A DNA stretch of 64,000 bases from Sulfopaludibacter sp035606355 (GTDB lineage Bacteria > Acidobacteriota > Terriglobia > Bryobacterales > Bryobacteraceae): positions 1 to 64,000 of the forward strand of contig DATNFO010000069.1 in NCBI GenBank assembly GCA_035606355.1, given 5' to 3'. The notes beneath the pieces are model-generated. The model made no database searches. It saw nothing but the letters and a program-made list of their open reading frames with translations, and was not told the origin of the DNA. Positions 43,490 through 52,102 of the stretch are shown one piece after another; position 1 is the stretch's first letter, and every line of letters starts with the position of its first letter. The position numbers and the translations under genes are program-made.

Positions 43490-44314
43490 TTAGTTTTCGG
43501 CCAGCTTTTGCATGGAGTCCACGACCAGGCGGGTGGACGTGGTTTTCTCGGACACGATTTTCAAGCCGAGCTGCGATTGGATGGCTTCCAGGATCACATC
43601 CGGGCCGAAGGGATTGCGGTCGCCGGAATCGTCGCGGTGCATCTCGAGGTGAATGTCGTACCTGCCGGTGAGGCCGGTCTTGTCCACAACAGGGCGCTGC
43701 ACCTGCTGCGAGATCGACTGCGCAAACTCGGCCAGGGTAATCGCGGTGGCGTCTAATGTTGCCCCCTTGGGACCGCCTTGCATGCGCATGTTGCCGCAGA
43801 AATTGGGCGGCGGCTCGCCGGGCTTGGGCTGCGGGAGGTGGTCGAGATCAATGGGGATGCACGCGGCGTCTTTCGCCGCCTTCAATTTCGGCTCACTCTT
43901 GCCAATAGTGAGAGCGAAAGAGGAAACTTCCTTCGACTCACGATGGGTCTTGAGATTGAAACGGTCTTCCAGCAGCGCTCGCAGCATCGGCCCGGCCATG
44001 CGCGCGACCGGAGCGGCGCTTTCGGTTTTGGCGTCGAGGTCAAAGCGGTCCGTGTCGGTCCAAGCGGGCAGTCCGTCAATACTCAGCTGTTCGCGGGTGA
44101 AACTCACTCCATCGGCGAATGTGCCGTACGACATGGAAATGAGCTCGCGCACGTTCATGCACTCCAGGCGTATGTGCCCGGGAACGGGCATCGTCTGATT
44201 TCCTCCCCGGCAGCCCTTATTGAGCTTGAGGGACGCGATGTCAAACGTGGGACTCGTCTGCGCCTCCAGTGCAGCGGCCAACAGCGTCACGGCCAGGCAC
44301 ATTCGCATGATCAT
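43490..44314 (-). CDS. TIGR03435 family secreted protein, coupled to an ABC transporter
   Basis: 274 residues; start ATG at 44314 with a strong GGAGG five bases before it, overlapping the stop of the ABC permease (ATGA). Signal peptide (MIMRMCLAVTLLAAALEAQ). Family features: PTFDIASLKLNKGC after the signal, MLRALLEDRFNLKTHRESKEV, QRPVVDKTGLTGRYDIHLEM and a QSQLGLKIVSEKTTSTRLVVD end. Function unknown. This member is the last gene of a GntR-ABC operon, which the copy at 3477 is not. Confidence 0.9.
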   Translation of the reverse strand: MIMRMCLAVTLLAAALEAQTSPTFDIASLKLNKGCRGGNQTMPVPGHIRLECMNVRELISMSYGTFADGVSFTREQLSIDGLPAWTDTDRFDLDAKTESAAPVARMAGPMLRALLEDRFNLKTHRESKEVSSFALTIGKSEPKLKAAKDAACIPIDLDHLPQPKPGEPPPNFCGNMRMQGGPKGATLDATAITLAEFAQSISQQVQRPVVDKTGLTGRYDIHLEMHRDDSGDRNPFGPDVILEAIQSQLGLKIVSEKTTSTRLVVDSMQKLAEN

Positions 44315-45783
44315 TCCAGCCTCCAATCGGCGAGCCGAACATCGGTGATTGTAACTCTGCGCGCGAAGTGCGAGGCGACGGTGTAAGGGCGGAAGAGAAT
44401 CTGCCGCCGCGCCGGATTCTCAACGTTGCCGAACTCCGCTTTGAAGCGGCTGATGCTGTCGCCGGAGATTCGCGCGAGAAAGGGGGCATAGCCGTAGGTA
44501 TCGGTTTGCGGGCGGCCGGCTTCCTGCGTACCGCTATCGTGAGGCTCCAGGAATAACGTGAAGAAGGGCGCATAGCCGGGTGCGAGGCAGCCGACCTCTA
44601 CGGAACCGGGATCCCCGATTCGCGTGGCGCAGCGGCCCACGCCGGGGAGCCAACGGTCCGCGCCGGCGGCGGGCATTCGCTGCTCGGGGGAAGGCTGCAA
44701 CAGCGTGAGCGAGTAATCGAGCTGTATGGTGACTGGTTCGTGTTGGATGCGGTCGTAATCGCCCGAAGCGATCCATGCAGGCTGCCAAGCGAGAGTGTTT
44801 GAAGCGGAGAGCACCGCGCCGTTTGTGGTGAACGCGGCGATGCGTTCGCCGTTCGGCGCGATGACCTCAATCTTCACGGCGTCGCGGATGAGCAGTCGCG
44901 TGCCGGTGAGTCCGGTTACGCGCAACGGCACCATCAGGCGGAGATGGTCGCGCATGGGGCCGACAGCGGTTGGGTGGCTGGCGAGGCCCGCTTCGGGCGC
45001 GAAGGCAAGTTGAATTCGACCGGCAGGCGAAGGTTGCGGAGACAATCGTTCCTCGACTGCAAACGCGGGACGCCACGGCAGAAGCTCCAGCATCATCCAA
45101 ATCGCGACCATGGCGGCGAATGCAATGCGCGCGCGCGCCGTCTTGCGCCAGCAGTATTGCATCGCGAGGATCGCGAGTCCCGCGGCGCAAGCCCAGAGAG
45201 TGCGCGCTCCGGCGGCCAGCCAGAGATCGTTCTGCACGATCAGTTCGGTGCGCATTTGCTGAGCGACGATGACAACCGCAGTGATGCCCAGGAAGTATGC
45301 CACGGCAACGCCGACGGCGCCGCGTAGATTGTGGGTGATGGCGGCGAGGGCGAGCATGGGCACATCGAACGCAAGCAGCATCCAAACGCTGTGCTGGAGC
45401 GGCGCAGCGATGGACGGCGCGAGCGGAAACCCCGATGCGAGGCACTCGATTACTTCGAGGAGAAAGATGGGCGCTTGCACAAAGAGGACGACGAAAAGGA
45501 TCTTGGACAGAATGAGATCGCGGCGGCGAATTGGGCGGATCACCCATTCCTGACGCAGCGCGACGATGGGGTCTGTCTGCACAATCAGGATCATGAGCAG
45601 CGCGGTCACCGCGAGCGCGGCGGGATCGTACGCGTGCAGCAGGATTCGCGGGATGCGCGTGTGGAAATCCTGAAACGGCCCTCCCCCGGCGGCGATAATG
45701 CGTTCGAGCGCGTTGAAGATGGCGACGACGATGACGGATCGCCGCAGCAATTTCCAATCTTTGCGAATGATGGGCCAGAGCAT
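44311..45783 (-). CDS. ABC transporter permease subunit
   Basis: 490 residues from ATG 45783, with AGGAGA upstream; an open frame further upstream overlaps the ATPase gene and is not used. At least six hydrophobic segments are visible in the first 250 residues (for example ALAVTALLMILIV, ILFVVLFVQAPIFLLEV, LLAFDVPMLALAAI, GVAVAYFLGITAVVIV), then a long outer domain of about 220 residues with beta-rich sequence. This fits an ABC-2-type exporter permease with an added extracytoplasmic domain. It is 1 base downstream of the ATPase and overlaps the TIGR03435 gene. Confidence 0.82.
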   Translation of the reverse strand: MLWPIIRKDWKLLRRSVIVVAIFNALERIIAAGGGPFQDFHTRIPRILLHAYDPAALAVTALLMILIVQTDPIVALRQEWVIRPIRRRDLILSKILFVVLFVQAPIFLLEVIECLASGFPLAPSIAAPLQHSVWMLLAFDVPMLALAAITHNLRGAVGVAVAYFLGITAVVIVAQQMRTELIVQNDLWLAAGARTLWACAAGLAILAMQYCWRKTARARIAFAAMVAIWMMLELLPWRPAFAVEERLSPQPSPAGRIQLAFAPEAGLASHPTAVGPMRDHLRLMVPLRVTGLTGTRLLIRDAVKIEVIAPNGERIAAFTTNGAVLSASNTLAWQPAWIASGDYDRIQHEPVTIQLDYSLTLLQPSPEQRMPAAGADRWLPGVGRCATRIGDPGSVEVGCLAPGYAPFFTLFLEPHDSGTQEAGRPQTDTYGYAPFLARISGDSISRFKAEFGNVENPARRQILFRPYTVASHFARRVTITDVRLADWRLE

Positions 45784-45784
45784 T

Positions 45785-46687
45785 TCAGACTCTCCTTTCG
45801 GCGGCATCTCGCGACGAAAGGGCGAGCGCCGTGAAGATGGATCGCAGCGACATGGGACGGGCATCCACGCTGCGTATGGCGCCGGGGAGGGCGGCGATTT
45901 CCGAGCGCAGCCGGTCTTCGGAGAAGCGGCTATCGACGAACATCACGACGTTGCCCTCGGTGCGCAGGTTGAGCCAATCGCCTGGCGCGCGAGGGGGCGG
46001 CGCCGCTTCGCGATCGAGCGTGATGTGGACTTCGCGGAATCGGCCGTTGAGGTCCGTCATGGATTCCTGGAATAGCATGCGTCCGTCTTCGATGAAGCCG
46101 GCATGCGTGGCGACGCCGTCAATCTCGCTGAGTTCGTGGGAAGCGATAAGGATGGTGGTGTCGCCCGCCTGGTCGAGGAGGGCGGCCATCAACTCGTCGC
46201 GCACCACGGCGTCGAGCCCGCTGAGCGGCTCATCGAGCACCAGCAATTTCGGACGATATGGCAGGGCACAGGCGAGCGCGGCTTTCATGCGCATGCCGTG
46301 GGAGAGTCCGCCGATCGGTGTATCGAGCGGCAACCGCAGCGTGCGGACGAGCGATGATTCGAACGCGCGGTCCCAGGTGGGATAGAACGGACGCAGGAAT
46401 TCGAGATAGTCGGCGACGGTCAGGGAACGGGGCAGGCCCTGGTTTTGACAGACATAGCCGATTTGGGAGAGCTCGCGCGGTGACAGGCGGCGCGAATCGG
46501 CGCCGAGCACGGTGGCACGGCCGCGATCGGCTTCCAGGATGTTCATGAGGATGCGAATGGCTGTCGTCTTGCCGGCTCCGTTGACGCCGATGAGCGCGTA
46601 GGCGCAACCTTCGGGGACGGAGAGGTTGAGGCCGCGCAGGGCGGTCCGGCTGCCGAAGGTTTTCCAGAGATCCTGAGCGTCGATCAT
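45785..46687 (-). CDS. ABC transporter ATP-binding protein
   Basis: 300 residues from ATG 46687, overlapping the GntR stop (ATGA). Walker A GVNGAGKTT at 34-42, Q-loop CQNQGLP, a modified signature GGLSHGMRM, Walker B LLVLDEPLSGLD and the switch SHELSEIDG. The type is that of exporters and of ytr/nat-like two-component ABC systems. It drives the permease encoded immediately downstream. Confidence 0.95.
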   Translation of the reverse strand: MIDAQDLWKTFGSRTALRGLNLSVPEGCAYALIGVNGAGKTTAIRILMNILEADRGRATVLGADSRRLSPRELSQIGYVCQNQGLPRSLTVADYLEFLRPFYPTWDRAFESSLVRTLRLPLDTPIGGLSHGMRMKAALACALPYRPKLLVLDEPLSGLDAVVRDELMAALLDQAGDTTILIASHELSEIDGVATHAGFIEDGRMLFQESMTDLNGRFREVHITLDREAAPPPRAPGDWLNLRTEGNVVMFVDSRFSEDRLRSEIAALPGAIRSVDARPMSLRSIFTALALSSRDAAERRV

Positions 46688-47085
46688 TTGCGGATGACCT
46701 CCCATTGTTTATCGATGCGAGCCCATTGCGATTCAATTTCCTGCAGCACGTCCGGAAGCGTGAGTCCCGCGCGGCGCGCTTCGATGACGAGTTGTTCGGC
46801 CTCCGCCTGAAGGATCCGCTTGCGCTCACGCGAGCGGGCGGCGGGCGGCTCGGCGACTACCGTGCCTACTCCTGGGCGCGCTTCCAGCAGGCCTTCCTGA
46901 ATGAGATGCTGGATGACTTTGTGGACGGTGTTGGGGTGGACTTTCAATCCGGCGGCGAGGGACCGCACGGAGGGAAACAACTGGCCGGGGCCGATTTCTC
47001 CGCTCACGATGGCTTTCTTGGCCGCGTAGACGAGCTGATCGAAGATCGGTTCGCCGGGCCGGAGCTGGATCCTCAGCGGTGTCAC
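46684..47085 (-). CDS. GntR family (YtrA-type) transcriptional regulator
   Basis: 133 residues with an N-terminal GntR winged helix (about 10-75: EPIFDQLVYAAKKAIVSGEI, FPSVRSLAAGLKVHPNTVHKVI, EGLLEARPGVGTVV) and a short helical C-terminal part, the size of the YtrA subfamily that controls ABC transporter operons. Start GTG at 47085; the promoter lies so close that the message would begin at or a base or two before the start codon. It is first in the operon and probably represses it. Confidence 0.92.
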   Translation of the reverse strand: MTPLRIQLRPGEPIFDQLVYAAKKAIVSGEIGPGQLFPSVRSLAAGLKVHPNTVHKVIQHLIQEGLLEARPGVGTVVAEPPAARSRERKRILQAEAEQLVIEARRAGLTLPDVLQEIESQWARIDKQWEVIRK

Positions 47086-47121
47086 ATTCGCAATGGTACA
47101 CGTAAGGTGTCACAGTGTCAA
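47078..47121 (-). promoter_or_regulatory. GntR-operon promoter with two direct operator-like repeats
   Basis: On the minus strand TTGACA (47121-47116) and TACCAT (47098-47093) lie 17 bases apart, so transcription should begin at about 47086, next to the GTG start: probably leaderless. On the plus strand GGTGTCACA occurs twice, at 47078-47086 and 47107-47115, 29 bp apart and on both sides of the -10. They could be sites for the GntR protein itself. Confidence 0.6.
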
Positions 47122-47138
47122 TGGGACAGCTAATATAC

Positions 47139-47182
47139 GAGCAGTCGCGCTCCGCGCGACCCGGCAGGAGGGATTCCTGTCG
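47139..47182. repeat. 44-bp dispersed repeat C, copy 2 (inverted)
   Basis: Reverse complement of the 44-bp element at 13127-13170 with two differences. Here it lies between the gntR promoter and the end of the GH127-type gene. Function unknown; its halves can pair with themselves in RNA. Confidence 0.75.
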
Positions 47183-47188
47183 CCACGG

Positions 47189-49510
47189 TCACTTGATTCG
47201 CCACTCGAGTACTCCCGCTTCTCTCCATTCGAGGTCTCGAGTGATGAACATGGCGTCCGGCGGGCCTATCTGGCCGGAGCGGTATTGCACCAATTGGGGG
47301 ACGATCTCCAGGCGCACGGCGGCGGTTTTGACGGGCTCAAATTCCACGACGTCGAACCGGTTCTTCGTCACCGAGTACGGCGTGTGGTTGACCACCGGCT
47401 TCCACTCGTCTGCGTTTTTGTACAGGATTCGCCAGGAAGACGGCACGCGGCAGAAGCGCCGGTCGTCATACCAGTAGACGTGCGCCGACGAAACGCCGGC
47501 AGGCGCGGCGAACTCATATTCGATCCACGCCGGCGAACTGTCCGCCGGGCGCACACGGAAATAGAGAGACGATTCGTCGGCGGAACTGAGCGGGTCTACG
47601 CCATCGTAAACGGCGCAGAGATCGTCGTTCTGATCGTTGTAGCCTGTGTTCACTTTGGGCAGTTGCGCGAACGCGGTGACGCGCGCGATGGGAGCGGGGC
47701 GCACGGGCCTGGTCCAGACGCCGCGGGAATCGCGGGGCAGCCAGACCTGCATCTCGCCGGGTCCGCGATTGGACCATGCGTAATAAGGAACGGCGACGAG
47801 CTTCGATTGCTCCACGCCCTCGACGACTCCGATGCCGCCCAGCAGCTTCGGATTGAAGCTGCTCTTCAAGGCGGCTTTTGCGGGCAGGACGATGTTCAGT
47901 GCGTGGCCGCCATTGTCCGGCCATTCCGCGCAATGGACGAGCGGTCCGCGCTGCAGCGCCACGCGACCGTTGTTCTCCTTCACAGCTTCGTGCGCCGTTA
48001 CCTGGCGGACGGGCATCGGGAGATTCAGTTCGACGATGTCGCCTTTCTGCCAGGCGCGGCCGACCTTGACGAATCCATGCTCGAGGGTCGCGGGGATTTT
48101 GCGGCCATTGACGGTGAGCGCGGGTGCATCGGTGACCCGATCGGCGAAGCGATATAGGCCGCCGGGGACAGCTTCTCCGCGAGCCCACGACGGAATGCGG
48201 ATGGCGAGCGCGAAGTCAGTTGGGCGGGGGCAGTCGACCTGAATGCGAACGCGGCCGTCCCAGGGATAGCGCGTGTCCTGGGTGAGTTTCACCTCGGCGC
48301 CTTCGATTTTCACGCGCGCGGTGCTGCCGATGAACAGGTTCACATACACGACGCCCGGCGCCTGCGCGTAAATGTATCCGGGCAGAGAGGCCATCAGGCG
48401 AACCACGTTGGGCGGGCAACACGGGGTATTGATCCACTCGAAGCGCTGGTAATTGCCGAAGCTCTTGAGCGGGTTCTGGTAGAAGAAGCGATCGCCTTTC
48501 AGGGAGACGCCATCGAGGAAGCCGTTGTAGAGCACTCGCTCCATCACGTCGAGGTATTGCGCGTCGCGATAGAGCAGGAAGAGGCGGTGATTCCAGACGA
48601 CGTTGCCGTATGCGGCGCAGGTCTCGTTCCAGGCGCTCAAGTTGGGCAGCTCGTAGGGCGCGCCGAACTGTTCGTGGAAGCGTATGGAGCCTATGGCGCC
48701 GGTGACGTACATTTTTCGCGAAACCACGTCGTTCCAGAGCGCCTGCGACGCGCGATGGTATTCGGGCGCGCCGGTGAGCGCTGCGATGTCGGCGAGCGCG
48801 ATATAGAGGAACATGGCTCGCACGCAATGCCCGACGGCATCGGCTTGTCGAATGACGGGCAGATGGTCCTGCGCGTAGGTGCGGTCGGCGGCATATTCGC
48901 CGCGGCGGGGATAATCGTCGCGGCCGCGCTGGTCGAGGAAGAACTTGGCGAGTTGCCAGTAGCGCGGGTCGCCGGTCGCGCGGTAGAGGGCAAGGAGTCC
49001 GATCTTCTGGCCCTCATGTTCGGAGATATAGACTCGCTTGCCCGGACCGTAGGCGGTGGCAATGGAGTCGAAATCGCGCTGCGCGACGTCGAGCATTTTG
49101 CGTTCGCCGGTCAGCCGGTACCAGGTTGCGGCGGCTTCGAGGAAATGGCCGGAGACGCGGACGGCGCGATCGGGATCGGATAGACGCGGCTCCAGTTGGG
49201 CCGTCACCTTCGCGATGCGATCGCGGATGGCGGCCTCAAGCCTGGCGTCGGGATGCTTGGCCAGCATGTATGCGGCGCCTTCGATGATTTTGGAGATACC
49301 GAAATCCCCGCGATCGTTCATGCGGTCGAGGCAGTGCCAGATGGAGACGGCCTGGTTGGCTTCGATGCGCGGGGTCCAGAAGTCGTCGCGAATGTCGACG
49401 TCGGAAAACGGGATTGCCGATGCGGTGTAATCGGGTGAGTTCGCGGCCTGGGCCGGCGTGATTGCGGCTAAGCCAGGGAGCATCAGTAGGGATCTTCGGG
49501 TGATCGTCAT
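47189..49510 (-). CDS. Glycoside hydrolase family 127-type (DUF1680) enzyme, Tat-exported
   Basis: 773 residues with a twin-arginine signal (MTITRRSLLMLPGLAAI). The alpha/alpha-barrel region carries the family's metal/catalytic set: Glu296 and Cys298 in NETCAAYGN, and Cys364-Cys365 in NTPCCPPN, matching the Glu-Cys-Cys-Cys site of HypBA1-type beta-L-arabinofuranosidases. Later parts hold beta domains (ALAIRIPSWARGEAVPG; YEFAAPAGVSSAHVYW). It likely removes arabinose-type sugars from plant or bacterial glycans outside the cytoplasm. Specificity is not proven. Confidence 0.94.
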   Translation of the reverse strand: MTITRRSLLMLPGLAAITPAQAANSPDYTASAIPFSDVDIRDDFWTPRIEANQAVSIWHCLDRMNDRGDFGISKIIEGAAYMLAKHPDARLEAAIRDRIAKVTAQLEPRLSDPDRAVRVSGHFLEAAATWYRLTGERKMLDVAQRDFDSIATAYGPGKRVYISEHEGQKIGLLALYRATGDPRYWQLAKFFLDQRGRDDYPRRGEYAADRTYAQDHLPVIRQADAVGHCVRAMFLYIALADIAALTGAPEYHRASQALWNDVVSRKMYVTGAIGSIRFHEQFGAPYELPNLSAWNETCAAYGNVVWNHRLFLLYRDAQYLDVMERVLYNGFLDGVSLKGDRFFYQNPLKSFGNYQRFEWINTPCCPPNVVRLMASLPGYIYAQAPGVVYVNLFIGSTARVKIEGAEVKLTQDTRYPWDGRVRIQVDCPRPTDFALAIRIPSWARGEAVPGGLYRFADRVTDAPALTVNGRKIPATLEHGFVKVGRAWQKGDIVELNLPMPVRQVTAHEAVKENNGRVALQRGPLVHCAEWPDNGGHALNIVLPAKAALKSSFNPKLLGGIGVVEGVEQSKLVAVPYYAWSNRGPGEMQVWLPRDSRGVWTRPVRPAPIARVTAFAQLPKVNTGYNDQNDDLCAVYDGVDPLSSADESSLYFRVRPADSSPAWIEYEFAAPAGVSSAHVYWYDDRRFCRVPSSWRILYKNADEWKPVVNHTPYSVTKNRFDVVEFEPVKTAAVRLEIVPQLVQYRSGQIGPPDAMFITRDLEWREAGVLEWRIK

Positions 49511-49571
49511 GGTTACCGGGGCTTATCCGGCATGATAGCGCTTTCAGTTCGGGGTTGAGGCATCGCAGATT

Positions 49572-49614
49572 CACCACTGAGACACAGAGGGCGCTGAGAG
49601 GTCACAGAGAAAAC
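49572..49614. repeat. CACTGAGACACAGAG motif stretch
   Basis: CACCACTGAGACACAGAGGG followed by CGCTGAGAGGTCACAGAGAA, an internally repetitive purine-rich stretch upstream of the GH127 gene. I recall close relatives (CACAGAGACACAGAG) dispersed in intergenic regions of several bacterial phyla. No gene is visible in the 134-base gap it occupies. Confidence 0.5.
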
Positions 49615-49644
49615 AAAAAACTTCGGACGCCGCTAGGGCGAGAG

Positions 49645-50304
49645 CTAGAGAGTCGTTTTTGAGGATTGTTTTCTCACGGCTCGTTCGGCTACCACTAGGA
49701 TCGCTACTCCAAGGATCAGCAGCAGGGCGGAGCCGGGTTCTGGCGTTGGGGTGAAGTCCGGAATGGTGACTGTCTCATTGCCGTTGCGGGTAAGTAGGGC
49801 GAGCAGGGCCGTGGAATCGATGTTGTCAGGCAGGATGTGCACGGCGCCGTCGACGAAAACGAAGGGAACGCCGCCCGCGATGAAGCTGGAGAATCCGCTG
49901 CCGCCCAGTGACGGCGAGGGTCCGATCGGGATATCGATGGGCTCAGTCCATGGTATGTCGCTTCCCTCAGTTTCACCCACGAAAATGGTGTTGCTTGTGC
50001 CGTCGGTGACCGATAGAAGCGTGACGCCATTCGCGCCTGGGAACATCGTGTTGGAAGCGGAGCCGCCGGCATAGCGCGTGAAGGTGGTCGCGGCCGAATC
50101 CAGTGGCGAACGATAGACATCGGGCATCTGCTGCAGCAAAGCTGCATTGACGGGATCGTCCCAAGGTTGGGTCAGATCGAACTGATTGTAAAGGGCCGTT
50201 TCGTTCAGAAAAGGAAGAATGGCGACCCGCCAACTCAACAGCGGAGTGCCGCCGGAGGAAATGAACTCAGCGGGAACATGGGTGTAGACGGCCTGATAGT
50301 TCAT
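49645..50304 (-). CDS. DUF1559-type protein with PEP-CTERM anchor; start codon unclear
   Basis: From ATG 50304 the product is 219 residues and ends in a PEP-CTERM anchor (TPEPGSALLLILGVAILVV, then Arg/Lys). However, the same frame stays open upstream and encodes TDEDNLKQIGLALMNY across 50304, which is the NLKQIGLAL.NY signature of DUF1559, preceded by a signal-like stretch (LALRALSIVVVALTPEFAG). So the real protein begins before 50304, although no ATG, GTG or TTG is available in frame; a CTG at 50415 would fit. DUF1559 parts include PLLSWRVAILPFLNETALYN and DGTSNTIFVGE. Surface-anchored, function unknown. Confidence 0.75.
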   Translation of the reverse strand: MNYQAVYTHVPAEFISSGGTPLLSWRVAILPFLNETALYNQFDLTQPWDDPVNAALLQQMPDVYRSPLDSAATTFTRYAGGSASNTMFPGANGVTLLSVTDGTSNTIFVGETEGSDIPWTEPIDIPIGPSPSLGGSGFSSFIAGGVPFVFVDGAVHILPDNIDSTALLALLTRNGNETVTIPDFTPTPEPGSALLLILGVAILVVAERAVRKQSSKTTL

Positions 50305-50437
50305 CAGCGCCAGCCCGATTTGTTTTAGATTGTCCTCATCGGTGGAGAGGGCGCCGGCGAATTCGGGCGTCAGCGCGACTACAACGATCGACAGTGCACG
50401 GAGCGCAAGGGGCAGGGCAAATCGGCGAAAAGGCGCG

Positions 50438-51988
50438 TTACTTTTTCTGCTTGCGGATCTGCTCGAAATATTGTTCGACGTAGGCCTGCAGTGCGACGGG
50501 CACTTCGTCGCGGCTGATTTCGGCGCCGCCTTGCGTATGCTCGGCGCCTCGGTTCACGTACGCTGTCTTGAGCTGCTGGCTGGTGGACTGCACCTCGACC
50601 GTGGCTTCGCCGGAGATGTTGGCTGAGCGCTTGCCGAGAATCTCGCTGATCTTGCCCATCGCCGCGAGTTGCTCCGCCTGCTTGATGCTCTTGTCGCCAT
50701 CCTGGCTGCCTATGCCGCTGCCGGGCTGCTTGCTGGCTTGTTGGGAATCGCTCTTGCCGGCGCCTTTGCCTTGCGGATCCTGCTGGTTTTTGGCCTGATC
50801 GCCGTTCTGGCCTTCCTGCGCATCGCCGGGTTTATCGCCGTTTTGTTGCTGCTTGTTTTGCTGCCCGTTCTGTTTGCCGTTGTTCTGCTGGCCGTTTTGC
50901 TGCTGGTTCTTCGCCTGTTCCTGACCCTGCTGCTGATTCTGCGGCGGCTTGACGCGGGAGAGCAGATTCTGGACGGCATCCTTCACCTTGCTCATCAGGC
51001 TGTTGCTGTCTCCGTTGCCGGATGCCTGCTGCTGCGAACCCTGTTGCTGCTGGTCGCTCTGCTTATTGCCCTGCTGCCCGTTCTGCGGATTCTGGTTGCT
51101 CTGGCTGCCTTCGGCATTTTCAGGCTGCGGCTCGGGTTCATTGCCTTTATCGTCGCCGTTCTGCGCCTGCTGATCCTGCCCGTTCTTCTGGCCGCCTTCC
51201 TTTTTGTTGCCGGAAGCCTGGTTGCTGTCCTGGGCGCCGTCCTGAGCGGCTTCGGGGTTCTGTTCGGGCTGGCTGGAATCTTTCTGATCACCGTCGAGCG
51301 AGTTGTCGTCGGGCGCGTCGGGCTTGGCGGCCGGGTTGCGCCGTTCGTTCTTGGCGAGCTGGGGTTTAGGCTGCCAGCCGAACTGCTCGCGCAGCATGGA
51401 AGCGAGTGGCTGTTTCAGATCCAGCGTGCGGGTGAGTCCGTAACGCAAGGCGAAGAGGCTGGAGGCGACCAGCACAAGCGCCGCCATCAAATATGCAGTG
51501 CGCGGCATGGCATAGGGCACTGCCTGCCGCACGTCGGCTGTGCGCGCAAGTTCGTGGGCGCGCTCCGCCTGCGTCCGCATCACGTCGGGAGACGCCTTGG
51601 CTTCGCGAGATTGAGCGAAAAACCAGGCGGTGGAAAGAGTGTCCGAAAGATCCAGCCGGCGGTCGACAATCTGAGCTACGCGATACAGGGAGGGAAGGCG
51701 CTTGCGGGCGCGCCAGATGCCGTAAGCGAGGGCGGCAGCGGGAATGAGTACCAGCCATTGCCAGTTCAGAACCTGGGTGCCGGTGAGCAGAAGAAGGATG
51801 AAGGCGGCGAGTGCTGCGCTTCCGGCGGTTGCGCCTTGAGCGAGCAGTTCGTTGTGCAACATCCGGCGCCGGGCCTGGCGAACTAATGCTTCCATTCTCC
51901 CTCGTACACCGCCATACACTTCCGCGGCGCTCTGTCCATTTGACGTCTCTTGTAAGGAATTAGTCTTAATATTATCACTTCCGGTCAA
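50438..51988 (-). CDS. Membrane protein with long Q/N/G-rich low-complexity domain
   Basis: 516 residues from TTG 51988; ATG 51895 is an equally possible start, and the first 30 codons are AT-rich like a leader. Two close membrane spans at about 55-92 and a third near 165-185 surround a soluble helix with VAQIVDRRLDLSDTLSTAWF. Residues of about 205-440 are Gln/Asn/Gly/Lys/Asp-rich and almost free of hydrophobics. A conserved-looking end follows (KQAEQLAAMGKISEILGKRS, EVPVALQAYVEQYFEQIRKQ). I do not recognise a function. Next to it are the DUF1559/PEP-CTERM gene and the divergent NtrC-type regulator. Confidence 0.82.
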   Translation of the reverse strand: MTGSDNIKTNSLQETSNGQSAAEVYGGVRGRMEALVRQARRRMLHNELLAQGATAGSAALAAFILLLLTGTQVLNWQWLVLIPAAALAYGIWRARKRLPSLYRVAQIVDRRLDLSDTLSTAWFFAQSREAKASPDVMRTQAERAHELARTADVRQAVPYAMPRTAYLMAALVLVASSLFALRYGLTRTLDLKQPLASMLREQFGWQPKPQLAKNERRNPAAKPDAPDDNSLDGDQKDSSQPEQNPEAAQDGAQDSNQASGNKKEGGQKNGQDQQAQNGDDKGNEPEPQPENAEGSQSNQNPQNGQQGNKQSDQQQQGSQQQASGNGDSNSLMSKVKDAVQNLLSRVKPPQNQQQGQEQAKNQQQNGQQNNGKQNGQQNKQQQNGDKPGDAQEGQNGDQAKNQQDPQGKGAGKSDSQQASKQPGSGIGSQDGDKSIKQAEQLAAMGKISEILGKRSANISGEATVEVQSTSQQLKTAYVNRGAEHTQGGAEISRDEVPVALQAYVEQYFEQIRKQKK

Positions 51989-52102
51989 ACTTGCCGCCTT
52001 CGCGCACGTGGCGCAGCCATTGATGTAGCAAGTCGCCCTCCGAATTGGGTGAATGCACAGTAAAATGGTTGCAGAGAGCCCCCCTCGGAAGGAAATTCTC
52101 CT

